A stretch of 64,000 nucleotides of DNA, taken from assembly GCF_910592395.1 (NCBI RefSeq), contig NC_088321.1, positions 3,846,001-3,910,000 of the forward strand, in the 5' to 3' direction. A program made the position numbers and the translations under genes. Origin of the DNA: Lineus longissimus. Lineage: Eukaryota; Nemertea; Pilidiophora; Heteronemertea; Lineidae. Positions 1 to 10,286 of the stretch are shown piece by piece (the stretch's first letter is position 1; every line of letters starts with the position of its first letter). The notes under the pieces were generated by a model that was given only the letters and a program-made list of their open reading frames with translations, was not told where the DNA came from and did no database searches.

Positions 1-87
1 TCCTTTTTCAGAAAGATTTCTTGTAACTCGTTAAAAGGGGTGATTTTTCATCAAAATGTGTGAAAACTTGACTTATTTGGCCTTGGC

Positions 88-232
88 CCGGTTGTTCAAA
101 ACAAGTTTTGCCACTAATGCTGGTGTCAACTTAGTTTGGCCATACATGTATCTCCTTCAGTTAAACCTTTAGACTTAACACCAAGTTAAGTTTACGTCAG
201 CGTTAGTGACAAAATTTGCTTTGAACAACCGG
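88..232. repeat. Foldback MITE-like element, about 145 bp
   Basis: The two ends are inverted copies: CCGGTTGTTCAAA at the left and TTTGAACAACCGG at the right, and similarity continues inward for about 45 bp (CACTAATGCTGG against CCAGCGTTAGTG-like sequence). There is no ORF. It is read as a short non-autonomous foldback element; no clear target duplication was found. The flanks 1-87 and 233-339 hold nothing recognisable. Confidence 0.6.
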
Positions 233-493
233 TCTCTTGTTTTCCGTTCAGTATGAAAAATCATGAAAATGAGAATGAGAGAAAATATATGGGTTAAAAA
301 GGTGATTTTTTTAACCAAAAAGTACCTGAGCAAGGCGATCAAAATTCATAAGAAAAGGAGGTCATTATAGACTACTAGTACGAGCACTGTCCGACACTTA
401 AATTTGTGGAGTGCGTGTGTGTTTGGCGGGGGGGGGGGGGCTCTGCCATATGTGAGTATGATAAGTAATAAGTACATTCATCAATTACATAAC

Positions 494-1062
494 TGTGACA
501 AAATAGTAGAAAGTAGAACCCCTATTGTGCATAGGTGGTTAATACCTAAGTCAATATGATCAATATGATTAGGTAATGCTGTTTACCATGTTTAGAGGCT
601 TGCTAGGCCTAGGCCCTATAGTGCTTTAGTTATGTTGACAGAGGCCGAGCGTGCAGACCTTTTGCTGTGTTAGACCAGACAGGGATCTGGTTGTATTTTC
701 TGATAAAAAAGACCTGGGACCACGTAAGTAACGTCGGAATTTCCCATTTTCGGTCGGTTATTTCGCATTTCGTAGATAGGTGTCTTGTAACAGTTTGATT
801 AAGACTTGGTTTGTTCTCTTATACAGCTTGTTCACCACCACAAAACCAACGTCCGCGTGGAATACTCTGAAACTCACGGACACGATATATGTACTCGAAT
901 CGAGACATTATAAGAACTTATTCGTGGAAGAACCGTTAAAGCTCGTGCACTGTATTTGTTAACCCCAACTGTTGTATATACTTGTTTCAATATATGTTTC
1001 AAATGAAGACAAAGTTTTCCCTTGATCAATGAACGCCGCATCTTGCGCCCAACTTTGCCACA
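494..1062 (+). repeat. 5' LTR (569 bp)
   Basis: It matches 4902-5459 almost base for base. It begins TGTGACAAAATAG and ends TTTGCCACA. It carries an 11-bp segment (GAACGCCGCAT, near 1030-1040) that is absent from the 3' LTR. The small ORF at 780-962 lies wholly inside the LTR and recurs in the other copy, so I do not treat it as a gene. Confidence 0.93.
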
Positions 1063-1064
1063 TT

Positions 1065-1082
1065 TGGGGGCTCGTCCGGGAA
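1065..1082 (+). other. Primer binding site, tRNA-Pro type
   Basis: TGGGGGCTCGTCCGGGAA starts 2 nt after the LTR. It fits the primer site complementary to the 3' end of tRNA-Pro (ending CCA) used by several LTR elements, except at the last base. The primer assignment is from memory of that consensus. Confidence 0.85.
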
Positions 1083-1240
1083 GGTTTCGGAGGCAAATAG
1101 GGAGTAAATAAAGTGATGCGAGTTGAGTGTAGTTTAGTACACTTACCATTGATCATTGGCGTATTGGGACTTTGAGTTTGAAACATATAATCTTGGTGAC
1201 ATTCATGTTCTTGGTGGTTTTAGGGTAGAATAGAAACAAG

Positions 1241-2290
1241 ATGTCAGAAGTGGCAGAGATTGTCGCCACTGGTAAGACCTTAGGCCTTGACGGGGACACT
1301 TTGAGGAAATATACTGTTGAACAGCAGAACTTAGAACGTGATAAACGTGCTTTGGAGAGAGAGAAAATAAAAGAGGCACAGGCTGAAAGAGAAATTGCTT
1401 TGGCAAAGATGCATGATGCAGAGGCAGAAAGGACATTGAGAGAGAAATTAGAGTTTGAAAAACTTAAGCTAGAAGAACAGAAATTAGAATTAGAAAGAGA
1501 AAAACTGAATGGCAGTGTTTCAGTGGGTAAATCAAAATTACCTATTTTCAATGAGGAGAAAGACAAATTTAACTCCTATATCAACCGGTTTGAGAGCTAT
1601 GCTGAGCTCAGAAAGTGGAAGAGAGCTGATTGGCCGTTGCAGTTGAGTTTACTGTTGGCGGGAAAAGCTCTTGATACTTTCTATGGGTTGTCAGATGCAG
1701 AACAAAAAGATTATGATAAAGTCAAAGAGGCTTTGTTGAGACGGTACTTGTTAACAGAAGATGAGTTCCGAAAACAGTTTTTCACAACCAAGGTTGAGGT
1801 TGGTGAAACACCTTCCCAGTACATGACAAGAATCTCACGGTTGTTTGACAAGTGGGTGGCATCAACCAAGATTGTAAAAACATATGACGAGTTGCAAAGT
1901 TTGATGGTTAGGGAACAGTTTCTTAGGCGATGTTATCCGGAGCTTGCGGCTTATCTTAGGGAAAAGAAAATACGTGGTATGGTCGAGTTGGCAGAGGCCA
2001 CACAGCGGTATATTGATGCACATGGAGGTAATATGTTTGAGAGCAAAGAAAAAAATCAAATTCAAAAATCAAATTCAAATGTAGCTAAGACTGAGAACCA
2101 AAAGCTTTGTCGGTATTGTAAGAAAGGGAATCACAAAGAAGAAGACTGTTGGTTTCGGGCTGACAAGGCGAAGGGTTCGAGTTGAGAAGGACGAAAATCC
2201 TCAGTGCGGCGTTGTTTCAAGTGTGATAGTCCAGATCATGTATTGAAAAATTGTCCCAAGAAAACCAAGTTCGGTTCCGTTGCTGTTGAG
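1241..2290 (+). pseudogene. gag: Gag with SCAN-like capsid region and two CCHC knuckles, broken by TGA
   Basis: The ATG at 1241 opens 314 codons up to TGA 2183-2185. Residues about 25-90 are a Glu/Lys/Arg-rich coiled coil. Residues about 98-235 resemble the retrotransposon gag/SCAN capsid fold (LPIFNEEKDKFNSYINRFE, then ADWPLQLSLLLAGKAL). A first zinc knuckle CRYCKKGNHKEEDC lies near residues 289-302. The same frame continues past the TGA with a second knuckle CFKCDSPDHVLKNC (about 2213-2254) before TAG 2291-2293. The TGA splits the nucleocapsid, so it is most simply a decay mutation (CGA to TGA fits). The product would be the structural protein of the particle. Confidence 0.85.
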
Positions 2291-2293
2291 TAG

Positions 2294-4639
2294 GAAAAAA
2301 ACCCAGGTTGTAGCTGTTTGACTGTTCACAAGGCAAGTGCTTGTATAAGTGAAGTTGTTAGAGATGTAGGTCATGAAGAAGATTTGCCCAATGTATTTGA
2401 AAGGGATGGTCAAAGTTATCTGGTACATGACTGTGAATGTGACCAGGGGTTAACCGTCTGCGGATGTTTGAATTTTCCATTGTCAAAAGGGAGTGTGAAT
2501 AACACCGAGGTTGTTTTAATGAGGGATTCAGGTTGTACCAGCGTGGTTGTGAGCTCTAAATTAGTCCAACCAGAGCAATTGACAGGAGAGTTCAAAGATT
2601 GTATGCTAATAGATGGCACTGTACGACGTTTACCAGTAGCGGTAGTCAACATCGATTGTGATTATGTTCAAGGAAAAGTTGAAGCTTTAATGGTGAATAC
2701 GCCAGTCTTTGATTTGATTATCGGAAATAAGCCAAAACTAGTGAACATTGGTGAACATAGTGAGGGTAACTCAAAAGATGGCGCTAGTGTTGGGTGTAAC
2801 AATGAGACTGAGCAAACCAAAAGTGTAGATCTTGATGTAGAAATAAAGAATACCGAACCTTTGGTTGAGAGTAGTTTGAGTGATGATCTTGAAACCGGTA
2901 AGGCTGTAGTGACACGTCATCAGGCCAAGGCAAACAAGCAGCCAGTAAAACCATTGTTGGTATCATGCGGTGAAACTGTTGAAAAGAGTGTTGTAGTTGA
3001 AAACCAAAAGGACGATCCTTCACTTGAGAAGTATTGGAAGTTAGTTGGTATTGAAAAGGCACGTGAAACCCAAAGTGGTGTAGTCAGGTTTGAGGAAAGA
3101 AAAGGTGTTTTATACAGGGTGTTGACGCCTAAAGGTGGTAAAAAACCGGTGAAACAATTGGTGGTGCCTGAGCAGCAAAGATTGAAAGTTCTTACTGTGT
3201 CTCATGAAGGTTTGATGAGTGGTCATTGTGGAATTAGGCGAACAACAGAAAGAGTTTTGTCTAACTTTTATTGGCCCGGTGTGAACACAGATGTGATCAG
3301 ACATGTTAGGTCTTGTGATATATGCCAGAAGACAGCACCCAAGGGTAAACAAGGCAAGGCTCCATTGATCAGTATGCCTGTTATACAAGAGCCCTTCAAG
3401 CGTGTATCAGTTGATTTGGTTGGTCCAATTGTACCATGTTCAGAGAGAGGTCATAGATATATCCTAACGGTCACTGATTACGCAACTCAGTACCCAGAAG
3501 CTGTAGCGCTTAAAAACATAGACACCATCACTGTAGCTGAGGCATTGTTAGAGATTTACACAAGACTAGGTTTTCCACAGGAGTGCCAGTCGGACAGGGG
3601 GACCCAGTTTTTATCTGAGGTCATGCAAGAGGTTGAAAGATTGTTGTCAATTAAGCATGTAGCAACAACACCGTATCATCAACAATGTAACGGGCTAGTA
3701 GAACATTTCAATGGTGTTTTGAAAACGATTCTGAAAAAACTGTGTAGTGAGTGCCCCAAGGAATGGGACAGGTACTTGTCAGCGGTACTGTTTGCCTATC
3801 GTTCAACAGAGCAAGAGAGTACTGGGTATAGCCCATTTGAGTTGATGTTTGGTAGAAAGGTCCGAGGTTCGATGGAGTTGTTGAAGAAATATTGGACCCA
3901 AGATGATTCTGAGAGTGAAAGCAAACCGGTGTACAAGTATGTAGTTGACTTGAAGCAAAGATTACAAGAAACATGTAAATTGCCCCAAGAGGCGTTGTGT
4001 AAAGCCCAACAGAGGCAAAAGATGTATTACGATCGCAAAGCTAGACCAAAGTCACTCAAGTTTGGGTCAAAAGTTTTGTTGTTGCTTCCAGTGAAGAAAA
4101 ATAAGCTCTTATTGCAATGGCGTGGTCCCTACACAGTTGTAGAGAAATTAAGTCCTGTAAATTACACCATCCAAGTTGGAAGGAAGGTGAAGAACTTTCA
4201 TGTCAACATGTTAAAACCGTACATTGAACGGCCTGAAAAGGGGCATAAGAACCTGAATGACTCTGGTCCAGACGATCAAGATGATGTGTTGGCATCCATT
4301 GTACAATTGTACGGGGTTCAGAATGACATGAAGTCAGGTGACGTCACTTCCATGTTGGAAGATCCTGGTAAAACTGAAATGTTAGCATCGGTTGTTGTCA
4401 AGGATTTTGACAGCGGTGAAGGTACTAAAAACGAGATGATTCATACTTGTCCAATAGGTGGTGATGAAACAATAGCAGATGTCAAGGTTAATCCTAATTT
4501 AAACCCCCAGCAGAAACAAGATGTTCAGAATCTCTTGGAAGAGTTTTCTGACATCTTTACCACAAAGCCGGGGTGTACCAATCTGGTTAAATATGAGATT
4601 AAGTTGACAACTGATGAGCCTGTGAGAGCAAAGTCTTGA
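2294..4639 (+). pseudogene. pol: Pol fragment: aspartic protease, integrase, first residues of RT
   Basis: It is in the same frame as gag, separated only by TAG 2291-2293; there is no ATG at the head, so expression would need readthrough or a gag-pol fusion. Numbering codons from 2318: protease with DSG at 70-72; integrase HHCC zinc finger H296, H303, C333, C336; catalytic triad D366, D426, E462 with the expected 35-residue spacing; and an integrase C-terminal region with a basic GPYTVVEKLSP-like segment. The last about 40 residues (FSDIFTTKPGCTNL to LTTDEP) are the usual start of Ty3 RT. The frame then hits TGA at the deletion junction. Integrase is therefore intact but RT is absent. Confidence 0.9.
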
Positions 4640-4773
4640 CCCTCATCAAGGAAGCAAGGATGAAGAATGCTAGGGTCATGAGGTGGTCAATGTTCCTGCA
4701 AGATTAGACTTTCACTGTGAAGTCTATCAAAGGTGTTGATAACTTACTGGCAGATTATCTGAGTAGAGTGTGA
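4636..4773 (+). pseudogene. RNase H C-terminal remnant after internal deletion
   Basis: In a frame different from the upstream pol, the segment encodes ARVMRWSMFLQD, an in-frame TAG (4705-4707), then KGVDNLLADYLSRV and a stop at 4771. Motifs of the type RW-LQD and DNLLADYLSR are the normal end of Ty3 RNase H. The jump from the first RT residues to this tail within a few bases marks a deletion of essentially the whole RT/RNase H region; I estimate 1.5-2 kb from usual domain sizes. Confidence 0.85.
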
Positions 4774-4890
4774 GAAACATGGACTTGTGAGATTTGATGA
4801 TGTCTTAGTAGATCGTAAAAGACATGAACTTTGTATTGTGAGATTTACTAATATTTTGTGTAAAGATAGAATTACTCTGTAATTACTTTT

Positions 4891-4901
4891 GAGGGGAGCA
4901 A
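4891..4901 (+). other. Polypurine tract
   Basis: GAGGGGAGCAA abuts the TGTGAC of the 3' LTR, the expected position of the plus-strand primer. Confidence 0.8.
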
Positions 4902-5459
4902 TGTGACAAAATAGTAGAAAGTAGAACCCCTATTGTGCATAGGTGGTTAATACCTAAGTCAATATGATCAATATGATTAGGTAATGCTGTTTACCATGTT
5001 TAGAGGCTTGCTAGGCCTAGGCCCTATAGTGCTTTAGTTATGTTGACAGAGGCCGAGCGTGCAGACCTTTGGCTGTGTTAGACCAGACAGGGATCTGGTT
5101 GTATTTTCTGATAAAAAAGACCTGGGACCACGTAAGTAACGTCGGAATTTCCCATTTTCGGTCGGTTATTTCGCATTTCGTAGATAGGTGTCTTGTAACA
5201 GTTTGATTAAGACTTGGTTTGTTCTCTTATACAGCTTGTTCACCACCACAAAACCAACGTCCGCGTGGAATACTCTGAAACTCACGGACACGATATATGT
5301 ACTCGAATCGAGACATTATAAGAACTTATTCGTGGAAGAACCGTTAAAGCTTGTGCACTGTATTTGTTAACCCTAACTGTTGTATATACTTGTTTCAATA
5401 TATGTTTCAAATGAAGACAAAGTTTTCCCTTGATCAATCTTGCGCCCAAGTTTGCCACA
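4902..5459 (+). repeat. 3' LTR (558 bp)
   Basis: Near-identical partner of 494-1062, lacking the 11-bp segment. The TSD ATAAC follows at 5460-5464. Confidence 0.93.
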
Positions 5460-6334
5460 ATAACAGTATATATAAGAAGTACCTGGCAGAGTAATCCAAT
5501 ATCTGTAGCAGTAGGCATGTTACAGTATTTTGTTATCTGTCAAGAGTTACTGGTACATACTGTGGAGACGCTATTAAGCCTGTTGAACAGTACCTGTGGA
5601 AAAAGCCTACATGACGTGTGATAGGCCTACCGGAACGTAACCGGCTTAATAGAGTAGACACAGTATATTGTTTGTTAGGCAGCCGTTATATAGGAATGAA
5701 CAATTCACTTATGAGGCAAACATGTACGTATCAATTGTTGAAATCTGTATCAGGCCAGCTGCATAATCAGGCCATGATACAGAAATGGAGGATGATCTGC
5801 TCCAATAAATGTTGTGCTTTCTCAGAACTACTTTTTTGGCTCACGGAGCAAGGGGATCAAAATTCATATGACGATAGTACGAGCACTGCACCCCTTAAAT
5901 ACGTGGAGTGCGTGTGTGTTTGGTGGGGGGGGGGGGGTGGCGCTCTGACATCTGTGAGTATGATAAAGTAATAAGTACATTCATCAATTATATGAACAGT
6001 ACTTGGTTTATCGCTCTGTCACATTATCGTGTATATATCTATAAGGAGTACCTGGCAGAGTGATCCAATATCTGTAGCAGTAGGCATGTTACAGTATTTT
6101 GTTATCTGTCAAGAGTGACTGGTACATACTGTGGAGACGCTATTAAGCCTGTTGAACAGTACCTGTGGAAAAAGCCTACATGACGTGTGATAGGCCTACC
6201 GGAACTTAACCGGCTTAATAGAGTAGACACAGTATATTGTTTGTTAGGCAGCCGTTACATAAGAATGTACAATTCACTTATGAGGCGAACATGTATGTAT
6301 CAATTGTTGAAATCTGTATCAGGCCAGCTGCATA

Positions 6335-6715
6335 GACAAGACAACCACTCGCGTGATATTTCAGCTCAAAAAACACACTCGTTTGGTTTTCTTATTTTAT
6401 TTGACCTACTTTTCTAGGTCGCAGAGGTCAGTTTTTACCTGTGGCATTTTACAATGCCAGCACGTTTTGTAACTGCTTTAGCTACTGATCCCTAACTTGG
6501 CACAAAAGTATCACTTGGTGGCCCTGACTCATAGACCGAACTGCGATCTTTTATGGTAAACGGTTTGGCCACCAGGGGGCAAAACGTCAAAAGTTATAAT
6601 TTTCACGAGATTTTTATGGCAGACACTTCTAGCAAGGGGGAATCATGTAACTAATGGGTTTCTTATTTGACCTACTTTTCAAGGTCACAGAGGTCAAAGC
6701 TAGCTAAATCACCGA
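6335..6715 (-). repeat. Dispersed repeat R1, reverse-oriented degenerate copy
   Basis: Two inverted copies of the R1 core (6402-6430 and 6668-6696) read TGACCTACTTTTC, an AGGTC-type middle site, then AGAGGTCA. Between them lies GGCCACCAGGGGGCAAAA, the reverse of the CCCCCTGGTGGCC segment of other R1 copies. Bases 6716-7085 hold no recognisable feature apart from a GGTCCATGGACC-like palindrome near 6954. Confidence 0.7.
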
Positions 6716-7089
6716 ATGGTAGCATGTTTTGTTTCTATTTGAGCTAGAAGGTTCTAAACCATCTAGGGACCCTCTATTCATACCCTAAATCTTGGTCTGT
6801 TAAGACAGTAAGTATGGCTGCCAGGTGGCCATCTTGAAAATCAAATGAAGTCCTATTCATTGAAAGCATGACAAAAAAAATACACACTGCTTTATACCAA
6901 TGTCCTAAACAGTGCTGTAAGCTAAACCTGTTTGAACACAAACGTGAGCACATGGTCCATGGACCATTTAATTTAAGCCAATCACAGCTCGCACTCCTTG
7001 ACCGGCCAGGATTAATTCATGCATCTTGAACTTTGACTGTTAGAGGTAATGATTTGAATCTTGGTACAATTGTAAAAGACATTTTTTAA

Positions 7090-7735
7090 AGACCTCATGT
7101 CTGAAAATATATTTGAGGAAAAGTCTTTTCACGAAAAAAATATTGTGATTTGAAAAATTTAATTTTCTTAAAATCGCTCCCGTCTCTTATAGTGATGAAA
7201 AAGCCTTTTCACGAAAAAAACCCCGGGATTTGAAAAATTTAATTTTCATAACTGCTCCCGTCTCTATAGTGATGAAAAAGTCTTTTCCCGAAAAAAAAAT
7301 TGGGATTTGAACATTTTCTTAAAATTGCTCCTGTCTCTGTTTTTCTGTTTCGCGAAACGAAAGGGGGGGGGGGGTTAAAAATGAAATTTTACAGAAAATT
7401 ACTGCTGTAACTTTATTGTAAGAAAAGTCTTTTCACAAAAAAAAATGGGATTTGAAAAATGACATTAGCTAAAATTTATTCTTTTCTCTACATTGATCAA
7501 GGAAAGTCTTTTCACGAAAAAAAAAAGGTTTTTGAAAAATGAAATTATCTATAACAAATTATCTTGTTTCTGTAGTATTAAGACTGGTCTTTTCTCAAAC
7601 AAAATATTTCGGATCGGAAAAATGGAATTTAAAAAAAGTACTCCTTTTTCTTGCAATTGAGAAGTGGTCTTTTTTCAAATAAATATATCATCCCTCTAGA
7701 TATTCATTGAGAAAGTCTATTCACAAAACTATGTC
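7090..7735. repeat. Degenerate tandem repeat, unit about 80 bp
   Basis: The motif AAAAGTCTTTTCACGAAAAAA recurs roughly every 75-90 bp (near 7121, 7200, 7276, 7420, 7503, 7587, 7663, 7709), in the first copies followed by GGGATTTGAAAAATT and a CTCCCGTCTCT block. Later copies are more diverged. A G-run sits near 7363-7374. Bases 7736-8331 are AT-rich with no feature seen. Confidence 0.75.
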
Positions 7736-8331
7736 ATTTTTACTATTCAAGGTACATGTTCTTATTCAAGTGTGTGGTTTGGCCAATGTTTTACTCATCA
7801 TTTTGTAAATATATCGTACATGAAGTAAAAGCAGTTGTACAAACAGTATAAGTCCAGTAGTCTTTTATAAATTATGATCCTTCAAGAATCAAAGGTGTTT
7901 CGTCTTAATTAATTTTAACATTTTCACGACATTTGGCTAACTAGTGCACAATGCTGAAAATGATGATGGATCGCTCAGCCATATCACTTTCCATTCAACA
8001 GAGGAGGAAAATGTTCAAGAAATAGGCGTAGATTTATTTTTGACACATGGCACTAGATAATTTACTCGAAAAAAGTCATTTTGAATATTCACTGGAAGAA
8101 AAGTAACTGAAAAACAGGCATTTATTTAAGGACGAAGCAACTTCTTACTTTTCACTTTTAGATCTTATTCCATTTAGAGAACATTGATTAAATATGAGCA
8201 CACTGCAATTTAGGATAGGATAGGTAGGATCCTTGATATTGAGACCGACCGGTGAAAAAGTGCGCAGTCGTTGCATCATCATGGACTCTTTGACAAGTCT
8301 GGTGTTCTAGGGGCATGGATATATCATAAAG

Positions 8332-8748
8332 CTAGAGTTGAACCACAGTAGAGTTTTGGAAATACTTTAATTCCTTGCGAATAAGAACCGATCCTGGCCA
8401 CCAGTGAGGCCTAACTTGTCCCGCCCACGACATGTGAGTAGGCGTGCTTGATTTGACTACATGAATAGGCTTCGGGAATTGACATAAAGGGGAATTCTTT
8501 ATCGATGTCGTTGACTTGTGGTCAAATCCCACCATGTTAACCCTTAGTATACCATAATGGGAAAGATGGTTACACACTGTTTCAATTTTATGCTCGGCAG
8601 GGTGACGTCGGTGAAGGAATTTTGAATGCATTTTAACCTCTAAGAAAAAAGCAAGTTTTGCGGATGCCTGCAAGAAACAAGATTTGATGTGGTCATTTAA
8701 TGGCAAAATGAACACTTCTACAGGGTAGCCCAAAAAAGGTAATGGCAT
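8332..8748 (-). other. Open frame of 138 codons downstream of the transposase, doubtful
   Basis: An uninterrupted frame starting with ATG lies just 3' of the transposase gene on the same strand. The product is His/Pro/Lys-rich with no domain, signal or repeat that I recognise. Its length could arise by chance or from degenerate 3' transposon sequence. Confidence 0.15.
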
Positions 8749-8778
8749 GAGACGGCTTCAAGAAGCCTGCAGGTCCTG

Positions 8779-10286
8779 TTATTCATCAGGGTCCTCGACA
8801 AGGTCTTCCTCTGGCAGGTTAAAAAATTCTAGTCCCTCATCGACGTCCCCAGCAGGTTGTTCGAGATCTTCTGCCCCAACCAGTGGAACCCCACGCCCAA
8901 TACCAGCAGCATGAAATGAATTTTGCACCACCTGTTCGGGTACTTCCTGCCATGCGTCTCGGACAAGGCGTGTCACTTCTAAAATTGAAATCCTTGGACA
9001 ATTTCCATCCGGCGTCGTGTGTTCCTGTTTCCACAATCTCCATAGCAGCCGAAGACGGACTTTGAAGCTGTGGATGACAGAAACATCCAAGGGCTGCGCA
9101 ATGGGGGTACAACCTGGTGGAATAAACTCAATAACACCGCCATTCTCAATGATGAGAAGGGCAACTTCTTCTGTAAGATGCACACGGCAGCGATCCCATA
9201 TGAGAAGGAAAGGTAGATACCCGTCTTCCTGGTCGTCCTGGTCCTGATGCATGAAGGGGATGAACACCTCTCCGAGGTAATCTAACATAACATTTGCTCT
9301 CATCCACCCCGTTGGTGATTGTGCCACGACTACATCTTCAGGCAGATTGTCTTGAAGCTCTTGCCATGCGGCTGCAGTTGGACGTCTGAAGGTGATGTGC
9401 GGGGGTAATTTTCCCCCTGCCATTGTGACTGCTAAAGTGACGGTACATCCCAGCCTAGGATTGCCCCACGAAGATTTGATATCAATCTGCGTTGCCCCTG
9501 TTCGGTTGTAGGTATAACTGCCATGGTTGTCAAAAAGGGTGAAAACCTCGTCTACATTTGCCACTTGATAATCTTCATAATGTTCATGCTGTTCATGCAC
9601 GCTTTCCCTAAATGCAGCTACTAGGGCGTCAGCATTATCTGGCACCTGTCGGCTGTCCTTGGTCTTCCTTCTAAGGGAGATGCTCTACCTTTTCTTAAAC
9701 CCTGATAACCAGCCATTTGATGCTGTAAAGTGAGATTTCCGTGGGTAATCGTTCAATATACGGGTCTGTTCTGCAATAGCCAATCCAACCCACCACTGTT
9801 GATACAGTTCCCTCGATGCATCTTTGATGTTGTGATGTGATATCGCCATTCCCAGGGCACGCCTCTCATCGAGCCAATCAGCTAGGTCTGCCTCCATCTC
9901 TTCGTATAGGCCTAAAAGATAACAGTTCATTTTACTCTGTCAGCAAATCACTAAATTTGTTCTTTGCCACATTCCATGCAAAAATGCATCCTTCAGTTTC
10001 CCTTCACTTTAGCTGTACCCTTAATGTTCAGGGGGCTTTGCCATGGTTCCCTAGACTTACCAGTGCCACGTTCTCTCCACGCTAATTCTGAACCCTTGGC
10101 TTTTGACGATGCTCTATGATGATGAATGTCATCCTCACTCATTAACCATTTCATCATTGTAGATTTTGGCAAACGGTTTGTGATGGCAAACGCTCCCACG
10201 GTTTCATTACCGGCATGGAAGTCAGCGAGAAGCTTTACTTTTTCGCGCAGAGTGTAGCGCCTGCGTCTTCTAGGATGTTCAGCCAT
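8779..10286 (-). pseudogene. Pogo-family transposase, two exons, one premature stop
   Basis: Exon 1 runs 10286-10061 from ATG in MAEHPRRRRRYTLREK, with a psq-type helix-turn-helix (KVKLLADFHAGNETVGAFA, then PKSTMMKW). It ends ACTG|GTAAGT. Exon 2 begins after a CTTTTAG acceptor at 9911, and phase 1 joins cleanly. Exon 2 carries a CENP-B-type HTH ending SNGWLSGFKKR, then in-frame TAG (9687-9685), then the DDE endonuclease domain in the same frame to TAA near 8779. Acidic residues sit where the triad is expected: NVDEVF, LLIWDRCRVH and QPLDVSV. Total length, about 450 codons, is normal for the family. The single TAG is the only clear lesion. An intron is uncommon in pogo elements, so a domesticated gene decaying recently is an alternative. 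No terminal inverted repeats were recognised. Confidence 0.8.
10061..10286 (-). pseudogene. Pogo transposase exon 1 (psq HTH)
   Basis: This is a 226-bp exon: 75 codons plus one base. The donor is ACTG|GTAAGT. It encodes an Arg-rich N-terminus and a psq-type DNA-binding domain. Reading without splicing runs into a stop at 9993, supporting the intron 10060-9912. Confidence 0.75.

Larger units (their letters stand above)
494..5459 (+). mobile_element. Ty3-type LTR retrotransposon with integrase upstream of RT (Gmr1-like order), internally deleted
   Basis: A complete LTR-to-LTR insertion flanked by the perfect 5-bp duplication ATAAC (489-493 and 5460-5464). The LTRs start TGTGAC and end GCCACA, and differ by only about 4 substitutions plus one 11-bp indel, so insertion was recent. 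The interior carries, in order: a tRNA-Pro type primer site, gag, protease, integrase, the first residues of RT, then directly the last residues of RNase H, then a polypurine tract. In most Ty3 elements integrase comes last; the PR-INT-RT-RH order is known from the Gmr1 lineage. Missing RT/RH cannot be supplied in cis, so this copy is either dead or was mobilised in trans. Confidence 0.92.
340..6334. repeat. Tandem duplication, unit about 573 bp, interrupted by an LTR element
   Basis: Sequence starting AGTACCTGGCAGAG at 5474 recurs at 6047 and stays near identical for about 290 bp. The tail of the unit (TACGAGCACTG, a G-run, then GTACATTCATCAATTA) occurs at 380-493 and again at 5877-5996. The LTR element at 494-5459 therefore landed inside one unit of a pre-existing tandem array. 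Each unit has a homopolymer G tract (about 426-438 and 5922-5937). The ORFs in the units match only through duplication and do not look like genes. Confidence 0.75.

Noticed and set aside
780-962. 60-codon ORF, repeated at 5188-5370
   Set aside because: Both copies lie inside the two LTRs; identity is explained by LTR duplication, and the first codon is GTG.
8883-9247. Plus-strand ORFs
   Set aside because: Antisense shadows of the transposase DDE domain.
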